From: Defluviitaleaceae bacterium
GTDB lineage: Bacteria > Bacillota > Clostridia > Lachnospirales > WRAX01
Length of the DNA stretch: 13,239 bases
Assembly (NCBI GenBank): GCA_009787945.1
Contig: WQSI01000039.1
Location: 1 to 13,239, forward strand
Reading direction: 5' to 3'
The position numbers were made by a program, and so were the translations under genes. The notes below the pieces were generated by a model that saw only the letters and a program-made list of their open reading frames with translations, searched no databases and was not told the DNA's origin. Below, in pieces: positions 1 to 6,664 of the stretch. The first letter of the stretch is position 1. Each line of letters begins with the position of its first letter.

Positions 1-86
1 GGGCGCGCATTGCGCGCCCCATGCCTGTCATACGTATTTTCAATAACAAAACGCATAATCCAACAATGGCGCGCAATGCGCGCCCC
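1..86. repeat. Pair of GC-rich palindromes
   Basis: Two near-identical palindromes, at 1-20 (GGGCGCGCATTGCGCGCCCC) and 68-86 (GGCGCGCAATGCGCGCCCC), lie in opposite orientation about 47 bases apart. Each can form a hairpin with 7-8 GC pairs. The second abuts the stop codon of the minus-strand gene ending at 86, where it could act as a 3' mRNA hairpin, although no T-run follows. A related palindrome occurs at 13118-13138, so this is a dispersed family rather than a local accident. The left copy touches the window edge and may be truncated. Confidence 0.7.
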
Positions 87-550
87 TACCGCACCCTAAT
101 AAACTCATCACTAAAAAATTCATATGTTATCATGCCAGGTATGTTGACATCAGGCAAGATAAAGGCGGGCTCTCCGCCAACAATAAACTGTTGACTAAAA
201 AAGTCATCCAAAACTTTATAAAACCCCCCAACATCACCACCAAAACGGCTCACAGTTCTCACAGTTGTATGCAGAGAATTCGTAAACCCATTAACATACC
301 ACTCATAATAACCACTCCAGCCACTCATAGAATCCCAAACCCTAACAGACCCATCATCATTAAACTGCCAAACAGTATGCCCACTAGGCGACTGCCACGA
401 CCCAACAAGCCGCCGCGCCTGCAAATACCCATTACCAACCATCAAAAGAAAAACGAAACCAAACACAAAAGCAATCCGCAAAAACGTCCGAAAAGGCTTC
501 CCCTCTCCAAACCCAGACCGCATAAAATAATCACCATGCAACGAATTCAT
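86..550 (-). CDS. Membrane-anchored lipocalin-like hypothetical protein
   Basis: A 154-residue protein of unknown function. I chose the ATG at 550 because AGGAGGTG (563-556) sits five bases upstream; an open frame continues to 616 but that stretch holds the promoter. Residues 1-22 are polar and basic, residues 23-40 form one hydrophobic segment (FLRIAFVFGFVFLLMVG), and the rest is probably extracytoplasmic. The segment from about residue 47 (LVGSWQSPSGHTVWQFNDDG) has the G-x-W...F-x-x-D-G-S pattern of small lipocalin-like or DUF5640-type beta-barrel domains, and the C-terminus (YEFFSDEFIRVR) fits the last strand of such a barrel. That assignment rests on pattern only. The stop codon TAG borders the palindrome at 68-86, so the repeat may have set the present C-terminus. 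It is transcribed alone from the promoter at 576-604. Confidence 0.75.
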   Translation of the reverse strand: MNSLHGDYFMRSGFGEGKPFRTFLRIAFVFGFVFLLMVGNGYLQARRLVGSWQSPSGHTVWQFNDDGSVRVWDSMSGWSGYYEWYVNGFTNSLHTTVRTVSRFGGDVGGFYKVLDDFFSQQFIVGGEPAFILPDVNIPGMITYEFFSDEFIRVR

Positions 551-575
551 AATAACACCTCCTATTAATGCAAAA

Positions 576-604
576 ATTATACCACGCCCACAACCCAATG
601 TCAA
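576..604 (-). promoter_or_regulatory. Consensus sigma-A promoter for the lipocalin-like gene
   Basis: On the minus strand, TTGACA (604-599), a 17-base spacer and TATAAT (581-576) match the housekeeping consensus exactly. The expected start near 569 gives a leader of about 20 bases that contains the AGGAGGTG site. Confidence 0.85.
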
Positions 605-648
605 CCCTAACAACAAAAACCGTCATAACGCACAACAAAAAACGCCAA

Positions 649-671
649 CCCGCTTTAAGCGCGGGATGACG
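649..671. repeat. Solo half-copy of the interspersed hairpin repeat
   Basis: On the minus strand this reads CGTCATCCCGCGCTT followed by AAAGCGGG: the left arm of the three-hairpin repeat seen at 4704-4811, 5980-6081 and 6094-6195. It folds as a CCCGC/GCGGG hairpin. On the minus strand a T-run (TTTTTT) follows within about ten bases, so it may also terminate the DUF4870 gene that ends at 703. Confidence 0.55.
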
Positions 672-702
672 TATTAGGGATATAAAACAACACAACAAAA
701 TC

Positions 703-1050
703 CTACTTATGAACCTGCTCCCAGCAAATATCGCCAATAATTGGCAATTTAACAGCCCTGCCAGATGCGGCGGTGATGATTAGATACAGCCAGGTGGCAA
801 AGGTGGCAATGCCCATAGCCCAGCGGACAAAGGCGAAAATCCAGCCGATTATCCAGATGCCAGACAAGATGCCAAGGACAAGGTTAACCACGAAAAACAC
901 CAAGAAAACAACGGTGGACTGCAATGCCGCAAAGCGCACAAACTTGTTTTCCTTTTCCATTATAAGCACCACAATGCCGCTGACAAAGCCGAAAACATAA
1001 GCCAAAAACGCCGCCCAATTTTCACTTAATCCAAAAACTGATTTGTTCAT
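703..1050 (-). CDS. DUF4870 family membrane protein
   Basis: A 115-residue integral membrane protein. The start at 1050 (MNKSVFGLSEN) is supported by GGAGG (1063-1059) eight bases upstream; a farther ATG overlaps that Shine-Dalgarno and is unlikely. The order LSENWAAFLAYVFGFVSGI, then MEKENKFVRFAALQS, three hydrophobic helices (about residues 13-31, 43-62 and 68-94) and a C-terminal KLPIIGDI is the signature layout of DUF4870 (PF09685), a Tic20-like fold. The molecular function of the family is not established; members are small membrane proteins common in Clostridia. It appears monocistronic. I saw no clear promoter in the roughly 100 bases upstream, where TTGCGT near 1105 lacks a well-spaced -10. 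Confidence 0.85.
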   Translation of the reverse strand: MNKSVFGLSENWAAFLAYVFGFVSGIVVLIMEKENKFVRFAALQSTVVFLVFFVVNLVLGILSGIWIIGWIFAFVRWAMGIATFATWLYLIITAASGRAVKLPIIGDICWEQVHK

Positions 1051-1116
1051 AATTCTAACCTCCATTATTAAAATTAGACTTCTTTACTTCTTATAACCAT
1101 ATACGCAAGGCATTTC

Positions 1117-1133
1117 AAAAAGTCTGCTGACTT
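1117..1133 (-). terminator. Short hairpin terminator after the M15 peptidase gene
   Basis: On the minus strand, AAGTC-AGCA-GACTT runs directly into a TTTT tract, 20 bases beyond the stop of the peptidase gene. The stem has only five pairs, so this is a weak call based on position as well as shape. Confidence 0.4.
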
Positions 1134-1153
1134 ATAAAAAATATTTTGATACG

Positions 1154-1807
1154 CTACCGCCTTTCAAAATGATGATAATCCCGCGGGCTTGCCCAATTCC
1201 CGCCCCATATCCAACCACGGCTGACAAAAGCGTTATAAACCCCATCCCCAGGCACTATCATCCCAAGGCGCACATCCCCCCTATCCAGATACATTGCCCC
1301 AGCGGCTGGCAAAATGGTTTCCCCGCGGATATACGGGTTTTGCACGGGATTAATGTCAATTGCCATGCCAAAAGCGTGGCGGGAAAGCACATTTGTTCCC
1401 GCAATTGTGCGGAAGTTAAAGCCAACGCTGTTATTGTCCGCCATGGAATAATAATCCATTGCACCATAAAAGTCAATTAGCCGCATACGGGCGATTGGGA
1501 AGGGGGCGTGAAAAATCTCTTCAAATATATCCAGCACCTCTTGCCCAATTTCTTCCGCCACAATCATATGCCCCCTGCGGTGGATGCCATTAAAATCTCT
1601 ATGGGATATGGTAAGATATGTAAGAAAGTCAAGCCCGAAGGGGGTTTCGGGGTGAAAAGAGCTGCCCTCAACCAGCTCCACAACATGAGGGGGCAGGGGC
1701 TGCATGTGAAAAACAGGCTCGGCAGCATTAGCCTGCCCCACCAACCCCACCACCGCCATATATAAACAAAGGTTCGCTATAAATAAGGTGGTTTTAATGT
1801 GGTTCAT
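1154..1807 (-). CDS. Secreted M15 family D-Ala-D-Ala carboxypeptidase-like protein
   Basis: A 217-residue probable zinc peptidase acting on cell-wall peptide stems. A signal peptide is visible: Lys5, a hydrophobic stretch from about residue 7 to 24, then an Ala-rich site (QANAAEP) suggesting cleavage after residue 28 or 29. The M15 (VanY/DacB-like, Peptidase_M15_4) metal motif is present as SRHAFGMAIDINP, giving His144 and Asp151 in H-x6-D spacing, and the third ligand is His213 in RDYHHFE with the preceding Asp210. The C-terminal WGGNW motif is also typical of the family. The ATG at 1807 has GGAGGT (1820-1815) seven bases upstream. It lies 21 bases after the TPR gene and probably ends the folC operon. 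Whether it cleaves D,D- or L,D-bonds cannot be read from the sequence. Confidence 0.9.
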   Translation of the reverse strand: MNHIKTTLFIANLCLYMAVVGLVGQANAAEPVFHMQPLPPHVVELVEGSSFHPETPFGLDFLTYLTISHRDFNGIHRRGHMIVAEEIGQEVLDIFEEIFHAPFPIARMRLIDFYGAMDYYSMADNNSVGFNFRTIAGTNVLSRHAFGMAIDINPVQNPYIRGETILPAAGAMYLDRGDVRLGMIVPGDGVYNAFVSRGWIWGGNWASPRDYHHFERR

Positions 1808-1828
1808 AGCTTTTACCTCCGTAAAACA

Positions 1829-3187
1829 TCACGACAAAACATTACGCCTGCTGGTAGCCTGCCATCTTCTCGTAAAATTCGGGAAATTCTCCAACGCCGT
1901 TTCGTAATACAAAAGGGCGCGGGCGGGGTCGCCGTCAATTTCCGCAATGCGCCCAAGCCAATACAGCACATCACCGCCAATGGCACTGCCCTCACTGCTA
2001 TGCTGTGCCGCACTCTCCCAAGCCAGCCGCGCATCTGCATGGTTGCCAGCGTTAAACAGGGCTGTCGCCTGGGCGTGGTAAGCCTGCTCTGCCAAAGGGG
2101 TCGCCACAACCTGAATATTGTCATAAATTGCCAAGCCATCATCATTAAGCCGCGCCAAATCCACATTGTCAAGCATAGCCAATGCCGCCGAAGCAAAACC
2201 GTCATTAAGCAACTGCTGGGCATCCCGCACCATCATCTCATTAGCCGTGTCAGCCAAATGCGCCATATTAGCGGCATTTTGCCCTTCAAGGTCGCTAACC
2301 TGCCCCTGCAAAACCGCAATATATTCGTTAAGAACGGTGACGGCTTCCTCATGCTCCTGCCCTAAAGCCGCAATTTGGGCGTGGGTGGCGGCAATTTCCT
2401 CATCCCGCTCTGCCAGGTTGCCAGGCAAAATTAAAAGTTGCATAAACAAAAACATTGCACCCATGCCAAACACTGCCGAAACAATGCCAGAAACAGGAGA
2501 AGCCTTGGTAAATGCCTTTTGATTGCGCACCGCAAGGGGATTACCCTTGTTATTAGCCTGTTTTTGCGCCGCAGGTTCAGCCTTTTCGGGCTTTTTGGTT
2601 TCTGCGCGCTGTGGACGGGCTGTTTTCTCCCCATAATGCTTTTGGAAAATGGCAAAATAATACCCTTTGGCGTTTTCGTTGCCTTTATCAATGGCAAGAA
2701 CCCGCTCTGCCATTGCCGCGGCGCGGGTTTTGTCCTGTACCTTTAAATAATAAGCGGCAAGCAAATTCATAGCATCCACAAACCGCGGCAAAAGCTCCAC
2801 CGCACGCTTTAAACGGATAACAGCCAAATCGTCATTGTCATCACGGAAAAAACCAAGGGCTTCGTTGTAACCCTTCAACGCCTCGTTTTGGCTTTCAAGG
2901 GCTGTCAAATCCTTCCCCATCTCTTCCAAATATCTTTTGGCAAGGTTGGCTTCTGGCTGATAATGGCAACTTAAAGCCCACTGCTCCAAGGCATTACCAA
3001 GCTTTCCGCAGGCATAGTAACAAAGCCCAAGCAAATTTCGGGCATATGTGTTTTTCTTATTAGTCTGCAAGCTGACATTAAGGGTTTTAACCGCCCCGCT
3101 TAAATCCCCCGCCTGGGCAAGAGCAAGCCCCGCGTTGTACTGGCGGTTAGAAATCCCCCGCGCCAACCTTTGAAGGTAGCCATCCAT
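1829..3187 (-). CDS. TPR and coiled-coil membrane protein
   Basis: A 452-residue protein with N-terminal tetratricopeptide-like repeats (about residues 14-185; LLGLCYYACGKLGNALEQW is a clear one), a Lys/Ala/Glu-rich linker (188-228), one membrane helix (about 232-256), a coiled coil (about 258-305) and a second TPR block (about 320-440; VLYWLGRIAEIDGDPARALL). This arrangement suggests a scaffold with protein-binding surfaces on both sides of the membrane. Partners are unknown. I place the start at the ATG at 3187, one base after the stop of the 48-residue gene, with AAAGGGTGA just upstream; a TTG at 3211 is also in frame but has no better site. The final residues (FTRRWQATSRRNVLS) look unlike a TPR helix, and the neighbouring frame reads EFYEKMAGYQQA and stops at 1842, so a late frameshift is possible. 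Confidence 0.85.
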   Translation of the reverse strand: MDGYLQRLARGISNRQYNAGLALAQAGDLSGAVKTLNVSLQTNKKNTYARNLLGLCYYACGKLGNALEQWALSCHYQPEANLAKRYLEEMGKDLTALESQNEALKGYNEALGFFRDDNDDLAVIRLKRAVELLPRFVDAMNLLAAYYLKVQDKTRAAAMAERVLAIDKGNENAKGYYFAIFQKHYGEKTARPQRAETKKPEKAEPAAQKQANNKGNPLAVRNQKAFTKASPVSGIVSAVFGMGAMFLFMQLLILPGNLAERDEEIAATHAQIAALGQEHEEAVTVLNEYIAVLQGQVSDLEGQNAANMAHLADTANEMMVRDAQQLLNDGFASAALAMLDNVDLARLNDDGLAIYDNIQVVATPLAEQAYHAQATALFNAGNHADARLAWESAAQHSSEGSAIGGDVLYWLGRIAEIDGDPARALLYYETALENFPNFTRRWQATSRRNVLS

Positions 3188-3188
3188 A

Positions 3189-3335
3189 TTATTCACCCTT
3201 TTCTTTGGCAAACAAGTATTGAAGCAAATCCATCATGTCTTTGCTGTTATTGTCAGTTGTCTCCTCTTCAGAAGCCTCCTGCCCAACCTCAAGAACAGGT
3301 TCATACTTTTTCAGCTCTTTTTGGAAATCAATCAT
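3189..3335 (-). CDS. Small acidic protein between folC and the TPR gene
   Basis: A 48-residue ORF, too short for many gene callers. It begins MIDFQKELKKYEPVLEVG, continues with an acidic middle (EASEEETTDNN) and ends in an amphipathic stretch (MMDLLQYLFAKEKGE). The ATG at 3335 has GGGAGG (3347-3342) six bases upstream, inside the end of folC. The spacing is striking: the folC stop TAG, one base, this ATG; then this stop TAA, one base, the ATG of the TPR gene. That chain of one-base junctions implies translational coupling and makes this a real gene. No signal peptide or membrane segment is present, so it is probably cytoplasmic. I recall similar short acidic proteins beside folC in Lachnospiraceae, but cannot verify that here, and I assign no function. 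Confidence 0.85.
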   Translation of the reverse strand: MIDFQKELKKYEPVLEVGQEASEEETTDNNSKDMMDLLQYLFAKEKGE

Positions 3336-3336
3336 A

Positions 3337-4584
3337 CTAAGCCTCCCTGCTATGCAAATGCTTCCTTAAATCTCCCATTAAATATAGTGACCCCGTGCAT
3401 AAAATAACGCCATCTTTAGGGGTAATTTCCTTCGCCTTTTCAAGGGCTTCGCCGCAATCTAATATATCATATTGCTCCGCAGACCCCAAATTCGCAATTT
3501 CCCGCAACTCCTTAGGGTCTGTCGCCTTAAAGCCGTCAACAGAACGGGTAAAAATCACGCGCCCAGCAAAACTTGTCAGCACCCGCACAATCTCCCCAAT
3601 CTCCTTATCCTTCACAATGCCGATAACCACGGTAATATCCCGCCCTGCAAACATAACCTGCATGTTTTCAGCACAAGCCGAAGCCCCCTGCAAATTATGC
3701 GCCCCCTCTAAAATAATTATAGGGTCACGGCTCATAATCTCCATTCTTGCAGGATGGCGGGCGTTTGCAAAGCCATTCTCCAAAACCTCATTAGATATTT
3801 GAAGCCTGCTCCCAAAAATTGGAACAAGGGCTCTGGCAGCCGTTAAAACAACTTGGGCATTTTTCCGCTGGTGCTCCCCAAGCAAACCTATTTCAAAATC
3901 AAACAAATCCACATCTTTGGCGTGGTGTATCTCTGCTTTTCTATAATCTGCAATCTTCTTAAAAACATTATACACCAAATCCACATCATCATACAATACC
4001 ACAGGGCAATTTTCTTTTATAATTCCACCCTTTTCCCAGGCAATTTCCTCCAAAGTGTTGCCAAGAATTTCCATATGGTCAAAACCAATGCGCATTATAA
4101 CCGACAAAATCGGCTCTGCCACCACATTTGTGGCATCAAGCCGCCCGCCAATCCCCACTTCCAACAGCACAACGTCCACATTTTTTTCAGCAAAATAAAC
4201 AAATGCCATAAGGGTTAAAATTTCAAAATAAGAAAAACCATCCCCCTCATCTTCAAATATAAATTCGCTAACATCAACCACTTTGTACAAGGTCTTAGCA
4301 AAATCCTCTTTGCTTATCTTCTCCCCATTAATGGTAAAACGCTCTTCCACATCTTCAATATGAGGGGATGTAAAAGCCCCAACCTTGCACCCAGCCTCTT
4401 GCAAAATGCTGCCCATCATGGCGCAAAAACTTCCCTTGCCATTTGTGCCAGCCACATGGATAATTTTTAAGTCATATTGGGGATAACCAAGAAGCTTCAA
4501 AGCAAAGCCCATCTCTTCCAAGCCCTTTTTGCGCCCCGCCCCATAGCTGTTTAATAAATATTCCTGTGCTTCTTTATAAGTCAT
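3337..4584 (-). CDS. folC: Bifunctional folylpolyglutamate synthase / dihydrofolate synthase
   Basis: A 415-residue Mur-ligase-family enzyme that uses ATP to join glutamate to dihydropteroate and/or reduced folates in the cytoplasm. Visible motifs are the P-loop HVAGTNGKGS (43-52), TSPHIEDVEERF (72-83), EVGIGGRLDATN (142-153), IGFDHMEILG (166-175), HQRKNA (238-243) and the C-domain ILEGAHN (291-297). The last usually reads DGAHN; here Glu replaces the Asp. Length is normal for the family. The ATG at 4584 has GAGGTG (4595-4590) five bases upstream and a sigma-A promoter close behind, so the leader is only about 10 bases. It heads an operon with the 48-residue protein, the TPR protein and the M15 peptidase. 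Confidence 0.95.
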   Translation of the reverse strand: MTYKEAQEYLLNSYGAGRKKGLEEMGFALKLLGYPQYDLKIIHVAGTNGKGSFCAMMGSILQEAGCKVGAFTSPHIEDVEERFTINGEKISKEDFAKTLYKVVDVSEFIFEDEGDGFSYFEILTLMAFVYFAEKNVDVVLLEVGIGGRLDATNVVAEPILSVIMRIGFDHMEILGNTLEEIAWEKGGIIKENCPVVLYDDVDLVYNVFKKIADYRKAEIHHAKDVDLFDFEIGLLGEHQRKNAQVVLTAARALVPIFGSRLQISNEVLENGFANARHPARMEIMSRDPIIILEGAHNLQGASACAENMQVMFAGRDITVVIGIVKDKEIGEIVRVLTSFAGRVIFTRSVDGFKATDPKELREIANLGSAEQYDILDCGEALEKAKEITPKDGVILCTGSLYLMGDLRKHLHSREA

Positions 4585-4601
4585 TTTAACACCTCAAATA
4601 C

Positions 4602-4631
4602 ATTATAACCCCAAAACCCCCATAAAGTCAA
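4602..4631 (-). promoter_or_regulatory. Sigma-A promoter of the folC operon
   Basis: On the minus strand, TTGACT (4631-4626), an 18-base spacer and TATAAT (4607-4602). The predicted start near 4595 leaves almost no leader beyond the Shine-Dalgarno. No other promoter of this quality is visible between the four downstream genes, which supports a single transcript. Confidence 0.8.
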
Positions 4632-4667
4632 GCCCTTTATACACCCCCGCCCCCCACCCACCTTCAC

Positions 4668-4840
4668 CGTCATCCCGTGCTTGACACGCAATCCGACGCA
4701 ACGCGTCATCCCGTGCTTGACACGGGACCCCATCAGCACTAACAGAGCTTTGCCCCTACAGTAGCGGGCTAGGAACAACTGACGAGATTGCGGGTCAAGC
4801 CCGCAATGACGTTTAGGGAGCGGTCAAGCCCGCAATGACG
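4668..4840. repeat. Three-hairpin interspersed repeat, copy A, with extra arms
   Basis: The core unit is 4704-4811. It starts CGTCATCCCGTGCTTGACAC and ends with the inverted arm GATTGCGGGTCAAGCCCGCA then ATGACG, so its two ends are imperfect terminal inverted repeats. Each arm is itself a palindrome, and a central inverted repeat (GCCCCTACAGTAGCGGGC) forms a third hairpin. Solo arms flank it at 4668-4690 and 4820-4840. This nested structure resembles BIME/REP-like or MITE-like elements. The unit fills most of the gap between the folC and M42 promoters, and no gene is supported inside it. Confidence 0.8.
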
Positions 4841-4854
4841 GCTAAAAAAACCCC

Positions 4855-4883
4855 TTGACTATCCCGCCCCACAGGTATATAAT
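4855..4883 (+). promoter_or_regulatory. Sigma-A promoter of the M42 aminopeptidase gene
   Basis: TTGACT (4855-4860), a 17-base spacer and TATAAT (4878-4883). The start near 4890 gives a leader of about 37 bases ending in AGGAGGA before the ATG at 4927. It lies 15 bases beyond the last repeat arm. Confidence 0.85.
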
Positions 4884-4926
4884 CAAACTATACATACACC
4901 CCCAACATAAACCAGGAGGAATAAAT

Positions 4927-5961
4927 ATGAACTTCAACGCTGAATATTTCAAAAAAACCTTATCAGAAATCCTAGCAATCGACAGCCCAACAGGCTTCAC
5001 AGCCGCTGCCGTCACCAAAGTCAAAGAAATTGTTGACAGCCTAGGCTTTGAAACTGCCCTCACAAAAAAAGGCAACCTAATCGCAAACATACCAGGCAAA
5101 TCCACCCGCACTGTAGGGCTTTCCGCCCATATAGACACCCTGGGTCTGGTTGTCCGCGGCTTCCGCCCAGATGGCACTTTAACCTTCTCAAAAGTAGGCG
5201 GCTCTGTCCTCCCCACCCTAGACGGGGAATATTGCAAAATCTACACCCGCACGGGAAAGGTCTACATAGGCACAATCCTTTCAAACTCCCCCGCAGGGCA
5301 TGTGTTCACAGATGCCCACACAGCCCCAAGGGATGAAAAAACCATGCATGTCAAGCTAGATGTGGAAACCAAATCTGCAAGCGACACCAAAGCCCTGGAC
5401 ATTCTCCCAGGAGATTTCATCTGCTTTGACACCAAAACCGTCTTTACCGACACAGGCTTTCTAAAAAGCCGCTTTTTAGATGACAAAATGTCCGTTTCCA
5501 TCATCCTAACCCTTCTCAAACACCTAAAAGACGAGGGCATAACCCCAGACCATAACATAACCATCATCTTCTCCACCTATGAAGAGGTAGGTCACGGCAT
5601 GTCGCACCTCCCCTGCGAATTTGATGAGTTTGTAGCCGTAGACATGGGCTGCATAGGAGATGACCTAACCTGCACAGAATATGACGTGTCCATCTGCGCC
5701 AAAGACAGCTCAGGCCCTTATGACTACGAGCTAACCACCCGCCTTATAAACCTAGCAAAAGAAGCAAACCTAAACTTCGCCGTGGACATCTACCCAATGT
5801 ACGGCAGCGACGTGTCCGCCGCCCTCCGCGCAGGCCACGACATGAAAGGCGCACTAATAGGCCCAGGTGTCGCCGCCAGCCACGGCATGGAGCGCAGCCA
5901 CCTAAAAGCCGCAGAAAACACCTTCAAACTGCTGCACCTATACCTAACCAAAACACCTTAA
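4927..5961 (+). CDS. M42 family metallopeptidase (glutamyl aminopeptidase/endoglucanase-like)
   Basis: A 344-residue cytoplasmic di-metal aminopeptidase of the PepA/TET type, which usually assembles as a dodecamer and trims peptides. The expected ligands and catalytic residues are visible: His68 and Asp70 in SAHIDTLG, Asp185/Asp186 in RFLDDK, the Glu pair 219-220 in STYEEVGHG, Asp239 in AVDMG, and His319/His325 in SHGMERSH. Length is normal. I chose the ATG at 4927 because AGGAGGA lies six bases upstream; the frame stays open back to 4855, but that part is promoter. It is transcribed alone and is bracketed by interspersed repeats on both sides. Substrate preference cannot be told from the sequence. 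Confidence 0.93.
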   Translation: MNFNAEYFKKTLSEILAIDSPTGFTAAAVTKVKEIVDSLGFETALTKKGNLIANIPGKSTRTVGLSAHIDTLGLVVRGFRPDGTLTFSKVGGSVLPTLDGEYCKIYTRTGKVYIGTILSNSPAGHVFTDAHTAPRDEKTMHVKLDVETKSASDTKALDILPGDFICFDTKTVFTDTGFLKSRFLDDKMSVSIILTLLKHLKDEGITPDHNITIIFSTYEEVGHGMSHLPCEFDEFVAVDMGCIGDDLTCTEYDVSICAKDSSGPYDYELTTRLINLAKEANLNFAVDIYPMYGSDVSAALRAGHDMKGALIGPGVAASHGMERSHLKAAENTFKLLHLYLTKTP

Positions 5962-5979
5962 CCCCCGCCCCCCCAACAA

Positions 5980-6081
5980 CGTCATCCCGCGCTTGACGCG
6001 GGACCCCATCAGCACTAACAAGCCCCTACAGTATGGGGCTAAAAACAACTAACAAGATTGCGGGTCAAGCCCGCAATGACG
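5980..6081. repeat. Three-hairpin interspersed repeat, copy B
   Basis: A 102-base unit starting CGTCATCCCGCGCTTGACGC and ending TCAAGCCCGCAATGACG. Left-arm stem CCCGC/GCGGG, central stem AGCCCC/GGGGCT around TACAGTAT, right-arm stem GCGGG/CCCGC. Relative to copy A, the left arm differs by a paired change (C with G instead of T with A), which keeps the stem. It begins 19 bases after the M42 stop and could serve as its 3' hairpin. Confidence 0.85.
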
Positions 6082-6093
6082 GTGTTTATAATA

Positions 6094-6195
6094 CGTCATC
6101 CCGTGCTTGACACGGGACCCCACATGCACTAACCAGCCCCTACAATAGCGGGCTTGGAATAGCTGGCGGGATTGCGGGTCAAGCCCGCAATGACG
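6094..6195. repeat. Three-hairpin interspersed repeat, copy C
   Basis: A 102-base unit in the same orientation as copy B and 12 bases after it, starting CGTCATCCCGTGCTTGACAC and ending TCAAGCCCGCAATGACG. The central hairpin is AGCCC/GGGCT. A degenerate third start (CGTCATCACGCGCCCAAC) appears at 6208. Together with copy B it fills the roughly 300-base gap between the M42 gene and the HepT-like gene; I see no gene or clear promoter in that gap. Confidence 0.85.
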
Positions 6196-6259
6196 TAATT
6201 AGATGTACGTCATCACGCGCCCAACCCCCACCCCAACAACCCTAACAAGGAGGTTTGTC

Positions 6260-6664
6260 ATGGATGATTTTTTAAGATTTAAGCAACGCAAAGAAACTTA
6301 TAGCAAATCTTTAGCATTACTTTTAAGGCAATCCGAAAAAGAAGAGCTTGACGAAGCAAATATCGGAGCAACCTTGCATTTCTTCAACCTCACCTTCGAG
6401 CTTTCTTGGAACATGCTAAAAGACTATTTATATGCCCAGGGCACAGAAGTCCGCTCGCCAAGGGATGCCATAAAGTCAGCATTTCAAGCGGGTTATATTG
6501 ACAATGAAAACCATTGGCTCGACATGATAAAATCCCGAAACCTCATTGCTCACGCCTATGACATGGTTATGGCGGAAAAACTTGTTGTTGAGGTGTTAGA
6601 ACGATACTTGAAACTTTTGGTTAAACTTGGGGAGGATGCAGATGTTTGGGCTAAAACAAAGTGA
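6260..6664 (+). CDS. HepT-like HEPN protein (HI0074 family nucleotidyltransferase partner)
   Basis: A 134-residue all-helical protein of the HI0074/HepT group, historically called nucleotidyltransferase substrate-binding protein. The family motif FNLTFELSWNMLKDYL is at 42-57. Near the C-terminus the HEPN RNase signature R-x4-H-x-Y is intact as RNLIAHAY (Arg93, His98, Tyr100). In characterised HepT/MntA pairs this site is the toxic RNase centre and the Tyr is the residue AMPylated by the antitoxin. Activity here is inferred from motif only. The ATG at 6260 has AGGAGG eight bases before it; the longer open frame to 6203 runs through repeat-like DNA. Its 3' end overlaps the nucleotidyltransferase start by 23 bases, implying coupled translation. 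No strong promoter is visible just upstream. Confidence 0.85.
   Translation: MDDFLRFKQRKETYSKSLALLLRQSEKEELDEANIGATLHFFNLTFELSWNMLKDYLYAQGTEVRSPRDAIKSAFQAGYIDNENHWLDMIKSRNLIAHAYDMVMAEKLVVEVLERYLKLLVKLGEDADVWAKTK

Noticed and set aside
191..568. Plus-strand ORF rich in Pro, Asn, Lys and Ile
   Set aside because: It is the antisense shadow of the lipocalin-like gene, which has a consensus promoter and Shine-Dalgarno; this frame has neither.
4581..4778. Minus-strand ORF of 65 codons before folC
   Set aside because: It runs through the folC promoter and interspersed repeats, with low-complexity repeats in the translation (two copies of RVKHGMT) that come from the hairpin element.
4668..6195. M42 gene as cargo of a composite transposon bounded by the repeats
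   Set aside because: Repeats lie on both sides but all in the same orientation, as mosaic solo and double units with no transposase or target duplication, and similar copies occur elsewhere in the window without cargo.
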